Positions 1 through 11,090 of a stretch of DNA of 64,000 bases are shown piece after piece. Position 1 is the first letter of the stretch. The number at the start of each line of letters is the position of its first letter. The translations under genes and the position numbers were made by a program. A model generated the notes under the pieces. The model ran no database searches and was not told where the DNA came from. It saw only the letters and a list, made by a program, of their open reading frames with translations. Source of the DNA: Kuschelorhynchus macadamiae (Eukaryota; Arthropoda; Insecta; Coleoptera; Curculionidae); contig JAUTXW010005180.1 of the NCBI GenBank assembly GCA_030620095.1, positions 372,001 to 436,000 on the forward strand. The letters run 5' to 3'.

Positions 1-113
1 ATCTGTAACTTCAAAATTGCTGACAAATTTCAACAAACTTGGTGTCGTAGAATAGGAGCTTTTCTTGGGCAACAAAACCTACCTTATTTGTAGTGATTGT
101 AATTTGGTATGTC

Positions 114-987
114 GCCACTAGAGGGTATTTTTCGATATTACGATTAATTTAAAAATGTCTTAAAAAAATTAAATCTAAGTAAATAAAAAATGTATTGGTA
201 TTTCTTTTTTTTTTCATGAAAAGTAGTGAAAATCGCGACTCGATATCTTGTTCGTAATATAAAATATAATTGAAAGATTTCGTAAATTATGGCCCTGAAA
301 AAATCGATTTGGAAAAGAAGGCTTTTAATGCCTCCTGAAATTGTTGTCCATCACGTTCTATGCACTGCTGGAGTGTCAGTGTCATTAGAACGTACAAAAA
401 TGTTAATGATTTCCTGAGTTTTCCTTTTTTATGTCTTCAGTTGCACTAAGTGGGAAAAATTATGGCATAGCGAGGACGCCGATTAGAATATACACTCTTT
501 GACGTATTGACGTAATTTGAAGGCATTCGAAATAAACAGCGAACATGTTGATAGCTTCATCATTTGTAAAAGGCATTTTAAAAGCTTAAGGCGTGCAAAT
601 AACAAACATTATACTGATACTATATTACCTACTTATACCTATACAGTTAATATTCGCCTAAGCATGAATTTTGTCTTTTTTATTAAAAGTTACTTTTGGC
701 ATCACTTACTTTTTAGCACTTATCGAACAAATTTCAAAATATATAATTTTTATCTAAAATTTAGAAGAAAAAAATTTAAAAATCCATTGAATTTTCTCAT
801 TCAATGGAATCGATTCATTCTTTCATTGATATTTTTGGTCAGGAACACGATATCAGGGCGCGGTTTTCACTAGCTTGTTGGGGCATGCAGTTTGCTAGTT
901 TTCATGAAAATAAGTAATACCAATAGATTTTATTTTTTAAATAAATTTTGAAATTTCTATCAATATCGAAAAATGACCTTTAGTGGC
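114..987. mobile_element. Decayed DNA element with long terminal inverted repeats
   Basis: The left end (114-256) and the reverse complement of the right end (841-987) match over most of their length. Both start with GCCACTA, then share a TTTTTCGATATT block, a TATTGGTATT block, a TTTTCATGAAAA block and a GATATC block; the right arm has an insertion of about 35 bases near 865-900. That makes terminal inverted repeats of about 145 bp around a 580-bp interior. The interior has no intact gene. A 118-codon open frame at 517-873 begins with residues ending in ICKRHF, which faintly recalls the end of a THAP zinc finger, but this is too weak to name a family. No target-site duplication was found, so the superfamily is unassigned. 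Confidence 0.5.
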
Positions 988-1139
988 CCTTTAAAGTTTC
1001 CCAGTTTTTTTTTTGTTTTAACAGGTCTGATAATTCGGTGTAATGATATGTTATTCTTTTTATATTAGGTAGTGGATCCGTATTGGTATTCACTGTATGG
1101 TTTAATCAGCTGGTAGTAATATTTAACATTATTGGATTA

Positions 1140-1770
1140 TATTCATCAATTATAGGTTTTACAATTAGCTCATGAACAACCTTTACAACCACAATATCAA
1201 GCCCAAAGGCATCCCTAGCCTGTTTATTGTACATTTTTCTTATAATATATGTCATATAGTTGTTAATAAACTTCCTGCAAAAATGCAGGTTATCTGGGAT
1301 TTCCCGTTACTCATTGTTAAATCAGGGCAGCATTTTTTAATATTTTTTAATAATTATTCCTTTTCAGCAAGAGATGTTTTAAGTACTTTTTGAATTTCTC
1401 TACAAAATAGATTACATTTTGTATTAATATCTATCCCGTTATTACGGAGGAATGTCAATTTCCTAATTTTCAATTAGATTTAAAAAATTGAGAAGTCAAC
1501 TATTTTAAATATATTTTTGCATTCAAGTGCAGCATCCCAGAGAATTGCTGTTCCTCCCCCTCTATGCTGTTTATGAGAGTAATATGGATCCTATGTGGTA
1601 GTTTGGTATACTGAACTTTTCTGCTTCTTCTGTTAGCCAGTATTCACAGAGGGATATTATATTGACGTCTTTATCACAGATATGCAATTCTTGCTTGGTT
1701 TTTATTGATTGTGCGTTCAGGTAAAATAGTCTGACAGGTGCAATAGTTGATTTGTGCTTTGTGATTTAGT
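1140..1770 (-). pseudogene. LINE ORF2 remnant, endonuclease N-terminus
   Basis: On the minus strand the stretch from about 1733 down to 1577 reads LNAQSIKTK, then ISLCEYWLTEEA, which is the start of a LINE apurinic-type endonuclease (an N-x-x-S-I motif followed by a C-x-E-x-W-L block). In the next frame it continues with KQHRGGGTAIL, the matching downstream strand of the same fold. Stops and frameshifts break it everywhere, so it is a fossil. It lies directly downstream (on the minus strand) of a coiled-coil ORF1 remnant, the normal LINE gene order. Confidence 0.6.
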
Positions 1771-1990
1771 CTTCATTTTGTAGCATATAACATCATTCTG
1801 GAGATCCTTGTTCTGTAAGTATTTTATATTATCATCACTTTTTATTTCAGGAGCCAAGCCTGTGATAAACAGCCAGGCTAGTTTGTTGGCGAATTTTAAA
1901 ATAGTGGTTCAGCTCTATTGCTATTTAAAGGTTATTGCATTTTTTTTTTGTACACATAGGAACTCCTTTAATTCCGTATTTTCGCCAATT

Positions 1991-2705
1991 TTAATTTTTT
2001 TTAACTTTAATCCAATTGTCATTGGCCTTTCCCACTTCTTTCTCTTCACTAATTTTTGAAGTTCCTTTTTTATCCAGATGATTTGATTTGTCTTTAGAAT
2101 ATTCTGTTGCTATTTGCGTAGTACCGATGGTATTTAAAAGCTGTTTTACATGCTGCAATTCTGTCTTGCAAGTTGCAATAGTCTTGAACAAAAGCATGCT
2201 CAGTGGCAAGACATTTGTACCTTTTGTCAAACTGCGCATGCCTTTGTTCAAGACTATTGCATATTGCAAAGAAGAATTGCAGCATGTAAAACGGCCTTAA
2301 GGTCTATTTACTGGGGTTTGCAATGATTTTTGAGCAGCTGTCATTTATGTCATCGTCACCACGTGACCTGGTTACCCGAATGAACATTAATTTAGGGCTT
2401 TTTTTGGGTTTTCTCGGATAAGGGATGATTTGGACCATGCGGATTGAGTGTAGGCTTCTAGCTGTTTAATACGTTTTAACAGGACACCATTATTTTCTTT
2501 AACAATATTATTTTTGTCAGTAGTTTCGTCGACGAACCGTTTGAGATATGTAACTTCTATTTCCAGTTTTGCAGTATTTTTTGGTAGTTCTAATACCTGC
2601 TTCTTTGTGATTTCCTGTAGAGGATGATTTTTTTCTTTTTGTTCAGCAAGTAGATTATGTAATTGTACAATTTCTGCTTTTAGTACTGATTTTTCATGCT
2701 GGTTT
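1991..2705 (-). pseudogene. LINE ORF1 remnant, coiled-coil region
   Basis: The minus strand from about 2705 to 2385 is open and rich in heptad-like leucine, glutamate and lysine: blocks such as LKAEIVQLHNLLAEQKEK and LLKRIKQLEAY. The 92-codon frame at 1991-2269 continues the same composition (ELQHVKQLLN). This is the coiled-coil portion of a LINE ORF1 protein of the type seen intact at 16.4-18.2 kb. It is interrupted by stops and by a short inverted duplication (2143-2292). No SGNH-like block was recognised here. Confidence 0.5.
2143..2292. repeat. Short inverted repeat, 57-nt arms
   Basis: Positions 2143-2199 and the reverse complement of 2236-2292 match with few mismatches, with a 36-nt spacer. 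Both arms contain ATGCTGCAATTCT and a TGCAATAGTCTTGAACAAA block. It lies inside the coiled-coil ORF1 remnant, so it probably arose by inverted duplication of coding sequence. It explains why short open frames on both strands here look alike. Confidence 0.8.
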
Positions 2706-2709
2706 TGAT

Positions 2710-3145
2710 TGCTGATTGCCGATGTTTGAGGTCATATTGTCTTAAAACTGCACTACAACCCTATTCTGTAATCTTCCTAGGGAAAGGAGTGGAATCAGAA
2801 CAAATCTGATCTACTAAAAAGGGAATTATGCCTATTTATAAATGGCCCCAAAACCAATAGAAGAAGAAGGATAACAGAAAATCTATTAAATATGAACAGA
2901 ATTAAGCTTAAAATGCCAATAGATCTACACATGGGCCATTAAGGCTTAAGAAATCACATGCATTTGTTATAGAAATAAAAAAAATACATGTAGTCATATA
3001 TTACTTATTGACATGTGGAATGCTTTTTTTATTGCATTAAATAAACATTTGTATAGGATTTAAACACCCTCTTTTTCTGATTGTCAGTTTTTATTAGATT
3101 TATGTAAATGTGAGGAAAAGTATCGATTATTCCCAATAGTATGAG

Positions 3146-3150
<5 letters not shown>
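2710..3150. other. Stretch with no recognised feature
   Basis: AT-rich sequence between the LINE ORF1 remnant and the microsatellite. No open frame of note and no repeat structure was recognised. It lies in ODR4 intron 3 if the next ODR4 exon is further left, outside the window. Confidence 0.4.

Positions 3151-3207
<57 letters not shown>
3151..3207. repeat. (TA)n microsatellite
   Basis: An uninterrupted run of about 28 TA units. Confidence 0.95.
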
Positions 3208-3214
<7 letters not shown>

Positions 3215-3349
3215 CTAATTGACCATTTTAATATATACTAGTGACCCTGTATTTTCACATCCTGGGAAAAAACTAATCTTTTTTAGGAAAATCTTATTTT
3301 CTTACAAGGCCTATTCTTATTTTCATTAAACTGCTATAAACATACTTAC

Positions 3350-3541
3350 ACATTTCTCAAATATTGACACTGATATGGGTTTATTTGTGTCACTTAAGTC
3401 TTGGGAAATTTTGTTTGATGATCCTCTAGGAACTTTTTTCTTTTTATTCATATTTTCTATTCGTTCATCCACATCTTTCAAGTCATTGTCAAAGAGAATA
3501 ATTCCAGTTTCCAAGTTTCTATAAATATCATCCAAGATAAC
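3350..3541 (-). CDS. ODR4: ODR4 homologue, exon 3 (internal exon)
   Basis: Minus strand, 192 nt, 64 codons, phase 0 at both ends. It is bounded by a TTTTTAG acceptor (adjacent to 3541) and a GTAAGT donor (3344-3349). It encodes ETGIILFDNDLKDVDERIEN followed by a KKKKVPRG block, which lines up in spacing and character with the segment of vertebrate ODR4 that follows the central domain (an EIENGVYLI-like stretch, an acidic block, then a lysine-rich RG block). It therefore follows directly after exon 2, whose last codon (Lys) is 23.4 kb away. The C-terminal half and the expected tail-anchor membrane segment are not in the window. The link to exons 1 and 2 is inferred from frame, order and resemblance recalled from family knowledge. 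Confidence 0.75.
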
Positions 3542-3550
3542 CTAAAAACA

Positions 3551-4549
3551 TGTATTTATTTATTTATGTTAATGTTTATGATATAAGATATAAATTTCTT
3601 AATTTATATTAGTTTTTAAATATGTTTTGGACAATGTATTTTTAGAGGCCTGTGCCACTGTCATGTCAAATAACAGCTTTCTGGGCCTTTATGTAAACAC
3701 CACATACACTACATTAGCAAAAAGCCCCAAACTGCAATTAGAATTATTTGAAAATAATTGGACTGACATAACGAGCTTTTATATGGCTTGGCTACACACA
3801 GTCGTTAAACATTTTAAACACTTGTTGAGAAATGTATCTAAAAAAATTATTATTTACGTGCATTGATATTTAAGACTGGGTTTAATGTATTAAAAGCATA
3901 CATTTAATATAAGCTCTTCTTCTATTTATAAAATAAATCAGGTGACTGTTTATAAATAAAAAAAATAAATTTAAGACCATGTATACCTAATGTTTCAATC
4001 ATGTCGGCAATGCTAGGCATATGAAGACAGCTCGATGCAAGTAGAGCCATATATTCTCATATATTTCCGACAGCTGTAGTGTGTGTATTTCAAAATAGTG
4101 CTTATTTTTACAATTTGGTACAATTTGCAGTCTCCGGCTTACATTACGAAGGTAAATAAAACTGGATTTAAAAGAAAAGCACATGATTAGTTATTATTCA
4201 ACAATATTTTTTGCAATTTGTAAAAATGTTTTAACTAAAGCTTATTTAATTCTATACTTTGGCAAAGAAGATATTATTAATTAAAAACTAAAATTCGGAC
4301 CTGACTAAACAAAACAGATAAGTGTGTATTTTGTTGACAAAGCATAATAATTGCTAAAATTTAAATTGGAATTAAAAAAAATTAAAAAGATTTATAAAGA
4401 ACATAATATAAAATTACAAAAATGGAAACAAATACATAAAAAGGTAACCAATGCACGAGTAAATATAGATTTACAACTATTTAAAACAAACATTTACTTG
4501 CATTAGTCAAACAATACTATAGTAAAAATATAAAATATAATACAAAATA
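3551..4549. other. Intronic stretch with no recognised gene
   Basis: AT-rich. Open frames at 3627-3866 (plus, 79 codons) and 3999-4184 (minus, 61 codons) resemble nothing recognised and have no supporting splice or codon evidence. Confidence 0.4.
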
Positions 4550-4550
4550 A

Positions 4551-4603
<53 letters not shown>
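4550..4603. repeat. (AT)n microsatellite
   Basis: About 25 AT units with one ACAT interruption near the left end. Confidence 0.9.
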
Positions 4604-4606
<3 letters not shown>

Positions 4607-4618
4607 GTAAAGACACTT

Positions 4619-4975
4619 AAAATCGATCTTCGAAAAATTCATTTAGTGCGTAAAAGGGTCTCTCCAGCAGGAATCTTTTAACTTGCATTCTAAATATTTT
4701 TCTTCCTGTACTTCTCTCAGATGTAAAGTTAGATGATTATATTTCTTTTCACTGCAATAAATTATAGACTTTTTTATTTGAGATGTAGAAACTAGCATTA
4801 TATATTTGGCGAGTGTTATAAGCAGATATTGAGTCTATTTCTAGTCTATACTTCTTCTTTATCAGACATACAATTTTCAATAGAAAAATATAAACCAAAG
4901 TCAAAATTCTGTTTTTTACAAACAATGGTTTACATGATTCTTTTGGTAGAGTCTTAGACATATACCTCAGTGCTG
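4619..4975 (-). pseudogene. LINE ORF2 C-terminal tail fragment
   Basis: The minus strand carries a YNTRQ motif and then, after frameshifts, ends in ALNEFFEDRF followed by a stop. This is the usual C-terminus of the CR1/Jockey-group ORF2 copies in this window (compare SLKEFFTDENRS at 13.6 kb). It is a 5'-truncated, decayed copy of the last 110 or so codons. Confidence 0.6.
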
Positions 4976-4989
4976 GTTTCTGAATTTCA

Positions 4990-5630
4990 AAAATAATTTG
5001 AAACAGTGTGGCTGAACAGGTTCCCGAAAAACAAATACCAATTACAAATTTGGGTTCTTCGAGTAATTAACGTAGGTATATTATTTGTTCTTTATTAATG
5101 TTTTTCTATGTCTAGAATATTATTAGATTATTGTTGTAATTATAACATTCAAAAATTGAAACTATGACTATAGTTAGGAATTTCGAAATTCTATTAAAAA
5201 AAAAGAATTTGTTTCGAGACATATTTTCTCATACATATTTTAAGTCACATCTTTCAAAAAATAATATAATTAACCAAAGAATTGTAAAATTTTAGTAATT
5301 TATGTTCCAAGACTGTAAATGTAAGGCTGTAAAGACATTTGAAGTGTGTAAAGTACAATTTTTTTATTCAAGTTCAAATTCTTTAATAATATGAGGATAC
5401 ATTACTTGCACAAGTCAACATAAATTTTTAATAATCAGAAGTCTAAAAAATATTCTAGAGGTCAAAATGATAAAAAAATGTATTTTTAATGTGTAAATTC
5501 GAGTTAAAAGAAGGAATTACCAGTTAATAATACATATACATAGTAACAATTAATTACAAACTATTTTAACAATAATACACAAATTGAAAAATATTAAAAA
5601 TATAAATAATAATTTTATAATTTGAATTTA
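4990..5630. other. Intronic stretch with nothing recognised
   Basis: AT-rich sequence between two LINE tails. No open frame or repeat structure was supported. Confidence 0.4.
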
Positions 5631-5636
5631 GATATC

Positions 5637-5950
5637 ACATTTAAAAAATTCTTCTATGGAATAAAGTGCTTTACTTAACAGTCTTCACTTGACTCTTAAA
5701 TGCAGTAAATGGTAGCTGCCTTATTTCAGTTGGCAATTTATTAAAAAAATTACCAAGCCTACTTTGACATCTTTTAATCAATGAAAGGTCACATTTAGAT
5801 CATCTCTATGCCTGATACTGTAGTCATGAACATCACTGCGCAAACCTTAATTGTTTTGGTTATTTTTGATGTAAAACAGGTTTGCAAGGATGCAGACTGA
5901 AGAAAAAGATAAGATATTGTGGATCAAAGCTGGCTTCTTTCAAGTTGATT
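5637..5950 (-). pseudogene. LINE ORF2 C-terminal tail fragment joined to ORF1
   Basis: The minus strand reads FNKLPTEIRQLP in one frame and KALYSIEEFFKC before a stop in the next. These are the two signature blocks of the ORF2 C-terminus seen in other LINEs here (KIFNKLPSHIKE and YYSLKEFF). It lies immediately 3' of the ORF1 frame at 5954-6388 with no endonuclease or reverse transcriptase between, so the source copy has a large internal deletion. Confidence 0.6.
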
Positions 5951-5953
5951 GCG

Positions 5954-6388
5954 TCACGTTCGTTCCCCTTGGTTAATGCTTATTAAAAGTTGGTCCTTCA
6001 ATGCCGTCAGATCATTTAGTTTGCCCTCCAGTGATTTTATCTTCGAGTTAGCCACCTCGATAGTTTCAGACAAGTTTTTATTTTTATCCAAAAGAAGCAA
6101 AATTTTCTTGTTCAAGTCTGTTAACTCTTGTTTCTGCGTTTTAAACTGGTCCATGTAGATCTGATCTGTACTAATCACTACATCTTCATAATCCTGTGTT
6201 CCTCTCTTTAATCTCTTAATGTTTTCAGTCTTGTGGTTGTTTTTCAGCTCATCAATATGTGAGATCATCTCGGTGTTTTTTGCCTTCACTGATTTTAACT
6301 GCTCTATTAACTTATTAGATCTAGTGGTGAAGTTACTTAATTTTTTCTTACAGTTGAGGCAGTAATAAAGTCGGCTTCTTTGTGACAA
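5954..6388 (-). CDS. LINE ORF1 fragment, coiled coil (145 codons)
   Basis: Minus-strand open frame encoding CLNCKKKL (two cysteines of a zinc-knuckle or PHD-like finger near residue 9) and then a long Leu/Lys/Glu coiled coil, including KRLKRGTQDYEDVV. That last block corresponds to RRHRRTTQDFTDAV in the 611-codon ORF1 at 16.4-18.2 kb and to ERLKRNSRVFEEEV in the ORF1 at 21.1 kb, so the family assignment is firm. The SGNH-like C-terminal domain is missing and the frame stops just before an ORF2 tail. It would form an RNA-binding coiled-coil protein if expressed, but it is likely a truncated relic. Confidence 0.6.
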   Translation of the reverse strand: MSQRSRLYYCLNCKKKLSNFTTRSNKLIEQLKSVKAKNTEMISHIDELKNNHKTENIKRLKRGTQDYEDVVISTDQIYMDQFKTQKQELTDLNKKILLLLDKNKNLSETIEVANSKIKSLEGKLNDLTALKDQLLISINQGERT

Positions 6389-6399
6389 GGCTACAGCAT

Positions 6400-7190
6400 G
6401 AGCCTCAGGGGTGCTGATGTTGGCACAACTTCAGGTCTCACCTTAAAGATGCATGGGTTTTGACAAAGAGTACAGCCATTTGATGATATATTTTGATAAA
6501 TAATATAAACCAGCACAAGTGGAACATGTTTAAATAATTAATATATAAATTGATTTTTGATTTTATCAAACACAGAACATATAGAAAATGTACTAAACGT
6601 TCTACAATTCACTGTGACAAACTTGAAACAACTCCAGTAATAATCAGTAAAAGGTAAAAAAAAGAAAAAAATTAAAATAAGCAGAATAAATTTTCTCTCA
6701 TAGGGAATCCTTGTTATCAGCAGTCTTGTTTTTTCCCTGAATGTTCTGATAAGACTATAAATCCGTTGATTTCAATATTAAATTATGTAGAAATGATTTA
6801 TGCACTTTACACTGGCTATACAATGTATAAAGTTTTTATTTCACTACCACACAAAAAACTGCCCATTTCTAGCAACGCGAAGAGACCAAATAACAAGATT
6901 AAAACTTATTCTAAATCACCAAAATAAATAAAATTGCCCGAAATAAATGTATTAACCTGATTCAGGTATGATTTTGATAAATCAAAGATGTGCTTTATAG
7001 ACGTTGTATTTCTCTTATCGATTAGTATTCTCTAAATTAATAATTAAAGAGACGAATGAAACATATATTGTCTTCTGAATAAGAGAAATATGTTACAAGA
7101 TTAAACTACTACAAACCAACTTTCTAGACAAAGCCATCAACATAGGCAGGCTTTGCACATCAAAGCTTCAAAAATTAAGGAAAGAAAAAT
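6400..7190. other. Intronic stretch with nothing recognised
   Basis: AT-rich. The first 90 nt may be the 5' continuation of the minus-strand ORF1 relic; beyond that no coding or repeat signal was recognised. Confidence 0.35.
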
Positions 7191-7516
7191 AAGTGAAGAG
7201 TCCATTAGGCTTTCCTGTTGCAGTATACATACATAGCATTAGAACCTTGTTAGTAAAAATCAACTCTATGAAAAAAAACTGTAGCCTGATTTATTGTGGC
7301 TTTGTAGTTTTCATCCTTCTCGACCCCTTTGGAACCCAGTTTCTTAATTATAATAATAATAATAATATTTTTGTGGAAAAACCCATGTTACAATAAATAT
7401 GTTGCATTAATAAATAAAACTAAGCTATTGGCACTTAAATTCAGTTATAAAAAAATATAGTCTAAAACATTTAAAAGCATGCATAAAATTTAAATAGTAA
7501 ATCACACAATACAAAC

Positions 7517-7774
7517 TTACAGATTCATACCTCTACTACAAAATTTTAATATACTTTGAAATCTATTAAAATTATTATTGAATATGTCTACATATCCTGG
7601 TAAGGCATTTCCCAACTGACACATTCTCCCAATGGAGTGTTCATACCATAATTCTAACAGAGAAAAATCCCTTCCGAACTGCATGATTTGCCTGATGTTT
7701 CTATACAGTCTATAAAAATTAATTTTTTGGAGAACAGAAGAAGAGTTGATCATGTTGCTAATAATCTTAAACAA
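7517..7774 (-). pseudogene. Probable LINE ORF2 C-terminal fragment
   Basis: An 85-codon minus-strand frame whose end, QLGNALPGYVDIF and then NRFQSILKF, resembles the LP-x(2)-I plus F-K-x(2)-LK tail of LINE ORF2 proteins. There is no catalytic domain. An unrelated protein cannot be excluded. Confidence 0.4.
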
Positions 7775-7794
7775 AATACAACAATACCAAAGTA

Positions 7795-10135
7795 TTGCCT
7801 TCTTCGACTAACTTTCCTTCCTTCTATTTTCTCCAATTTTTCAATATGACAATTTGCATTTTTGATAAACATGCTCCGTTTAAAACGGCTCGAATTACCA
7901 AACCTAAGGCTCCTTGGCTCACCTCAAATCTTAAAATATTTATGAAGCAAAGGGATCGAGCCTTACAAGAATTTAAGCGGACCAGGACAGCTGATGCTTG
8001 GGAAAATTATAAATGTTTGAGAAATTTCACAGTGAGACGTGAGAAAAAACAGTATTTAAATACTATTTGCCCAGAGAAAAATCCCAAGAAAATGTGGAAT
8101 TATTTAAAATCCTTTAATTTGTGCACCAGAAAAAACTTTAGCATTCCTAACGATCTCTCAGACCCAAATAAAATTAATAATTATTTTGGTGAATTTCTTC
8201 AAAAAGTCTCAGATTGTACATTAATTACAATTAATTTTTATAAAAGAAATATATTTAATAATCTACTACATTTTTCATTTAAAATGACTGATTTTGCAGA
8301 GGTTCACAGAATAATTTATGATATACATACTAAGGCTTCTGGTGTAGACGGAATAAATGTTAATATGCTAAAAAATATTGCAGTCCTTTCAAAGATAAAT
8401 ATATAACTCATATAATTAATTGCTGCATTGAAGCTAATTATTTTCCTGATCAATGGAAAATTTCAATATGTAAGCCATTACCTAAAACAAAGAATCCAAC
8501 ACATTTTAGTGATCTTAGAATTATTAGCATTTTACCACTTCTTTCTAAAAATTTTGAAAAGATTTTATATAATCAATTATATCAGTATTGCACTCTTAAT
8601 AATATTATTCCGGATAGTCAGTGTGGTTATCGAAAACATTTTAGTACTTCTGTCGCGTTAGTTACTATAACGGATGATATTATGGCTGCTGCTGATAAAC
8701 AACTAAATACTGCATTGGTTCTTCTCGATTTTTCAAAAGCTTTTGATACCATAAACCATGAGCTTTTATTATCAAAACTTAAATATTTTGGAGTCTAAAA
8801 AGCATCAGTTGAATTAATAAAGTCATACTTCTCGAATAGATATCAAAAAATACTTTGTAACGGGACTTATTCAGAGCAGGTTGAAATCTTGTCAGGTGTA
8901 CTGCAGGGTTCAATCCTTGGCCCTCTTTTATTTATCATTTATACTTCGGACATATTAAACTCTTTAAAATATTGTAAAGTTCAGGCATACGCCGACGATA
9001 CGCAAATTTACTACCATTTTAATCATCTGGACTTTCTAAACGCATCAAATTTAATAAACGAAGATTTAAATGTATTGAGAGAATTATCTTTATATCATAA
9101 TCTAAAACGTAATCCTTTAAAATCATTTTTGATGATATTTGGCTCTAAAAACAGAAGAGACTTTCTAGAACAAAGTATGAATGTTAATATAAATAATGTC
9201 AGGCTTCCTGTGGTCACCTCTGCACGTAATTTGGGTATTGTATTAGATACGGAATTACGATTTGGAGAATATATTAAAATATTAATTAAAAAATCATATT
9301 TATCCTTGAAGATATTATATAATAGCGGCCACATTCTTAGCTTATCTTTACGCAAGATGTTTGTGATTCACTAGTTTTGTCAAACTTTAATTATTGTGAT
9401 TTTGTATATGGCCCTTGTCTAGACGCAGCAGATAAAAATCGGATTCAGAAAGTACAAAACACATGTTCAAGGCTTATCTTCGGTCTTCGAAAATTCGATC
9501 ATATTTCTCATACTTTTAATGAACTAAACTGGTTAAAATTGGATAGCCGTAGATCCCTACATTTGGGAAGTTTTTTAATCGAAACTCTTAATAATAAAAT
9601 TCTGCCATCATCATTAAGAAACAAGTTTTTGATTTGAGCAGATATTCACTCTCGAAAGGTTAGATTTCGGAATAAAATTACACTACCTCATCATCAGAGT
9701 GCCATGTTTCAAAGGTCGTTTACTTATAACGGCTTAAAATTATACAACTCACTGCCAAACGATCTAATAGACTTAAGTAAAAATAAATTTAAACTTCAAT
9801 ACAAGAAATATCTTGTTAACGCTCAAATATAAGTTTCTCAACTGTTCATATTTTTTTTGAATTTCCTGTTTTCTTTATAGGCAGGTACACGAGAGGCTCT
9901 CAACTTTATTTACTACCACTTTTTTCTAAATTAATTTTTCCATTTACTAAAATTTCTTTTCCCTAGTATAAAGAATTTTTTTCACATAATCAGGGAGCCA
10001 GGTTCAGTAGAGTAGCCTTCTCGGCTAGACTGCGCCTCGCTTTCTGGTATTTTTTTTTCTTTTAGTTTATGTGTATACATTTGTATAATGTTTTGTAAAA
10101 AAAACAATAAAAGACATCTATTATTATTATTATAA
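7795..10135 (+). mobile_element. 5'-truncated CR1/Jockey-group LINE with broken ORF2
   Basis: The plus strand carries most of a reverse transcriptase in several frames. The linker is HAPFKTARITKPKAPWLT and RDRALQEFKRTRTADAW (7795-8400). Then come KASGVDGIN (finger), LDFSKAFDTINH (8705-8765), LQGSILGPLLFIIYTSD (8898-8955), the YADDTQIYY catalytic box (8989-9015), ARNLGIVLDTELRF (thumb) and a C-terminal tail that ends near 9832. Frameshifts and a stop (8799) separate the pieces. The 3' UTR ends in an ATT repeat (10120-10135), a typical LINE tail. The endonuclease and ORF1 are missing. Confidence 0.8.
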
Positions 10136-10139
10136 AGGG

Positions 10140-11090
10140 GGGACCAAACTGAACACACATATTCCAAGGAAGTGCAAACCAAGGCACAAAACATTTCCCA
10201 AAATCTCCTAGAGGACTTAATATGAAGCCAAGAAGTTTGGTTGTTTTCAGTGACATTGTCTCTATGTTTAGAGAAAATAAGCTCACCATAAAAATCACAC
10301 CTAGATCTTTAACTCTATCTTTCCCACACATATTATTTAATATATAGTAGTTAAGTATAGAATACTTTAAGCAATAAAAACTGATAACTTTACATTTACT
10401 CACATTTATGATTAAACTGTTTCTATTGCATCAAATCTGAAAGTTATCAAGATCATTCTGTAATTGAATACAATCAAGTTGTTAATGAACCTCTTTAAAA
10501 ATCTTAAGGGCATCTGCATACAAAAGAAAGTTATTATTTATAATATCTTTAACATAATTAATAAAGCAATTAAACAAAAAAGGTGACAAATGGCCATCTT
10601 CAGACTTTAAGTACACTAGGATAAACCTGTATTTTCTTAGATAAAATATTTTTAATTTTAACTACCTGTTTTCTGTTTGTTAAATAACTAGCTATCCAGC
10701 ACAAGAGAGAACCTTTGATCCTTATGCATTCCAGTTTTCTTAGAACGAGATTCACCCTGTCAAAAGCCTTGCAGAAGTCAGTGAAAACAACCTGACATCA
10801 ATTCTCCAAAGCCTCCAACACAGTATGTTGGAGTTCCAAGAAATTTCTCACTGTTAATCTCTTGGATAGAATACCATGTTGTTCATTTATCATTATGTGA
10901 AGAAAAAAAAAATTGATATAATTGATTCCAGAATCTTGGTAATCACTGAAATACTTGAGACTGCCCTATAACTGTTAACATTAACATTGATCTCCATCTT
11001 TAAATATTAGCACAGCTGCGCACATTAAGGGAAAATACCTGCTTTAGAGATATATTAAACAGATTGGTCAAAACTTCAGACAATACACAA
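10140..11090 (-). pseudogene. LINE reverse-transcriptase remnant
   Basis: Minus strand. From high to low coordinates the motifs appear in coding order: a block near 10740-10790 for the KAFD region, LLYADALKIF near 10515-10540 (catalytic box with the second Asp replaced by Ala), DLDNFQI and NVSKCKVISF (thumb), then GKDRVKDLGVIF and KTTKLLGFIL. The 113-codon frame at 10062-10403 is its longest open piece. Many stops; inactive. Confidence 0.7.

Noticed and set aside
3627..3866. 79-codon plus-strand frame near ODR4 exon 3
   Set aside because: No recognised domain, not on the ODR4 strand, no splice-site context.
4560..4603. Possible CRISPR or satellite array
   Set aside because: Simple dinucleotide tract; no spaced repeats of CRISPR type anywhere in the window.
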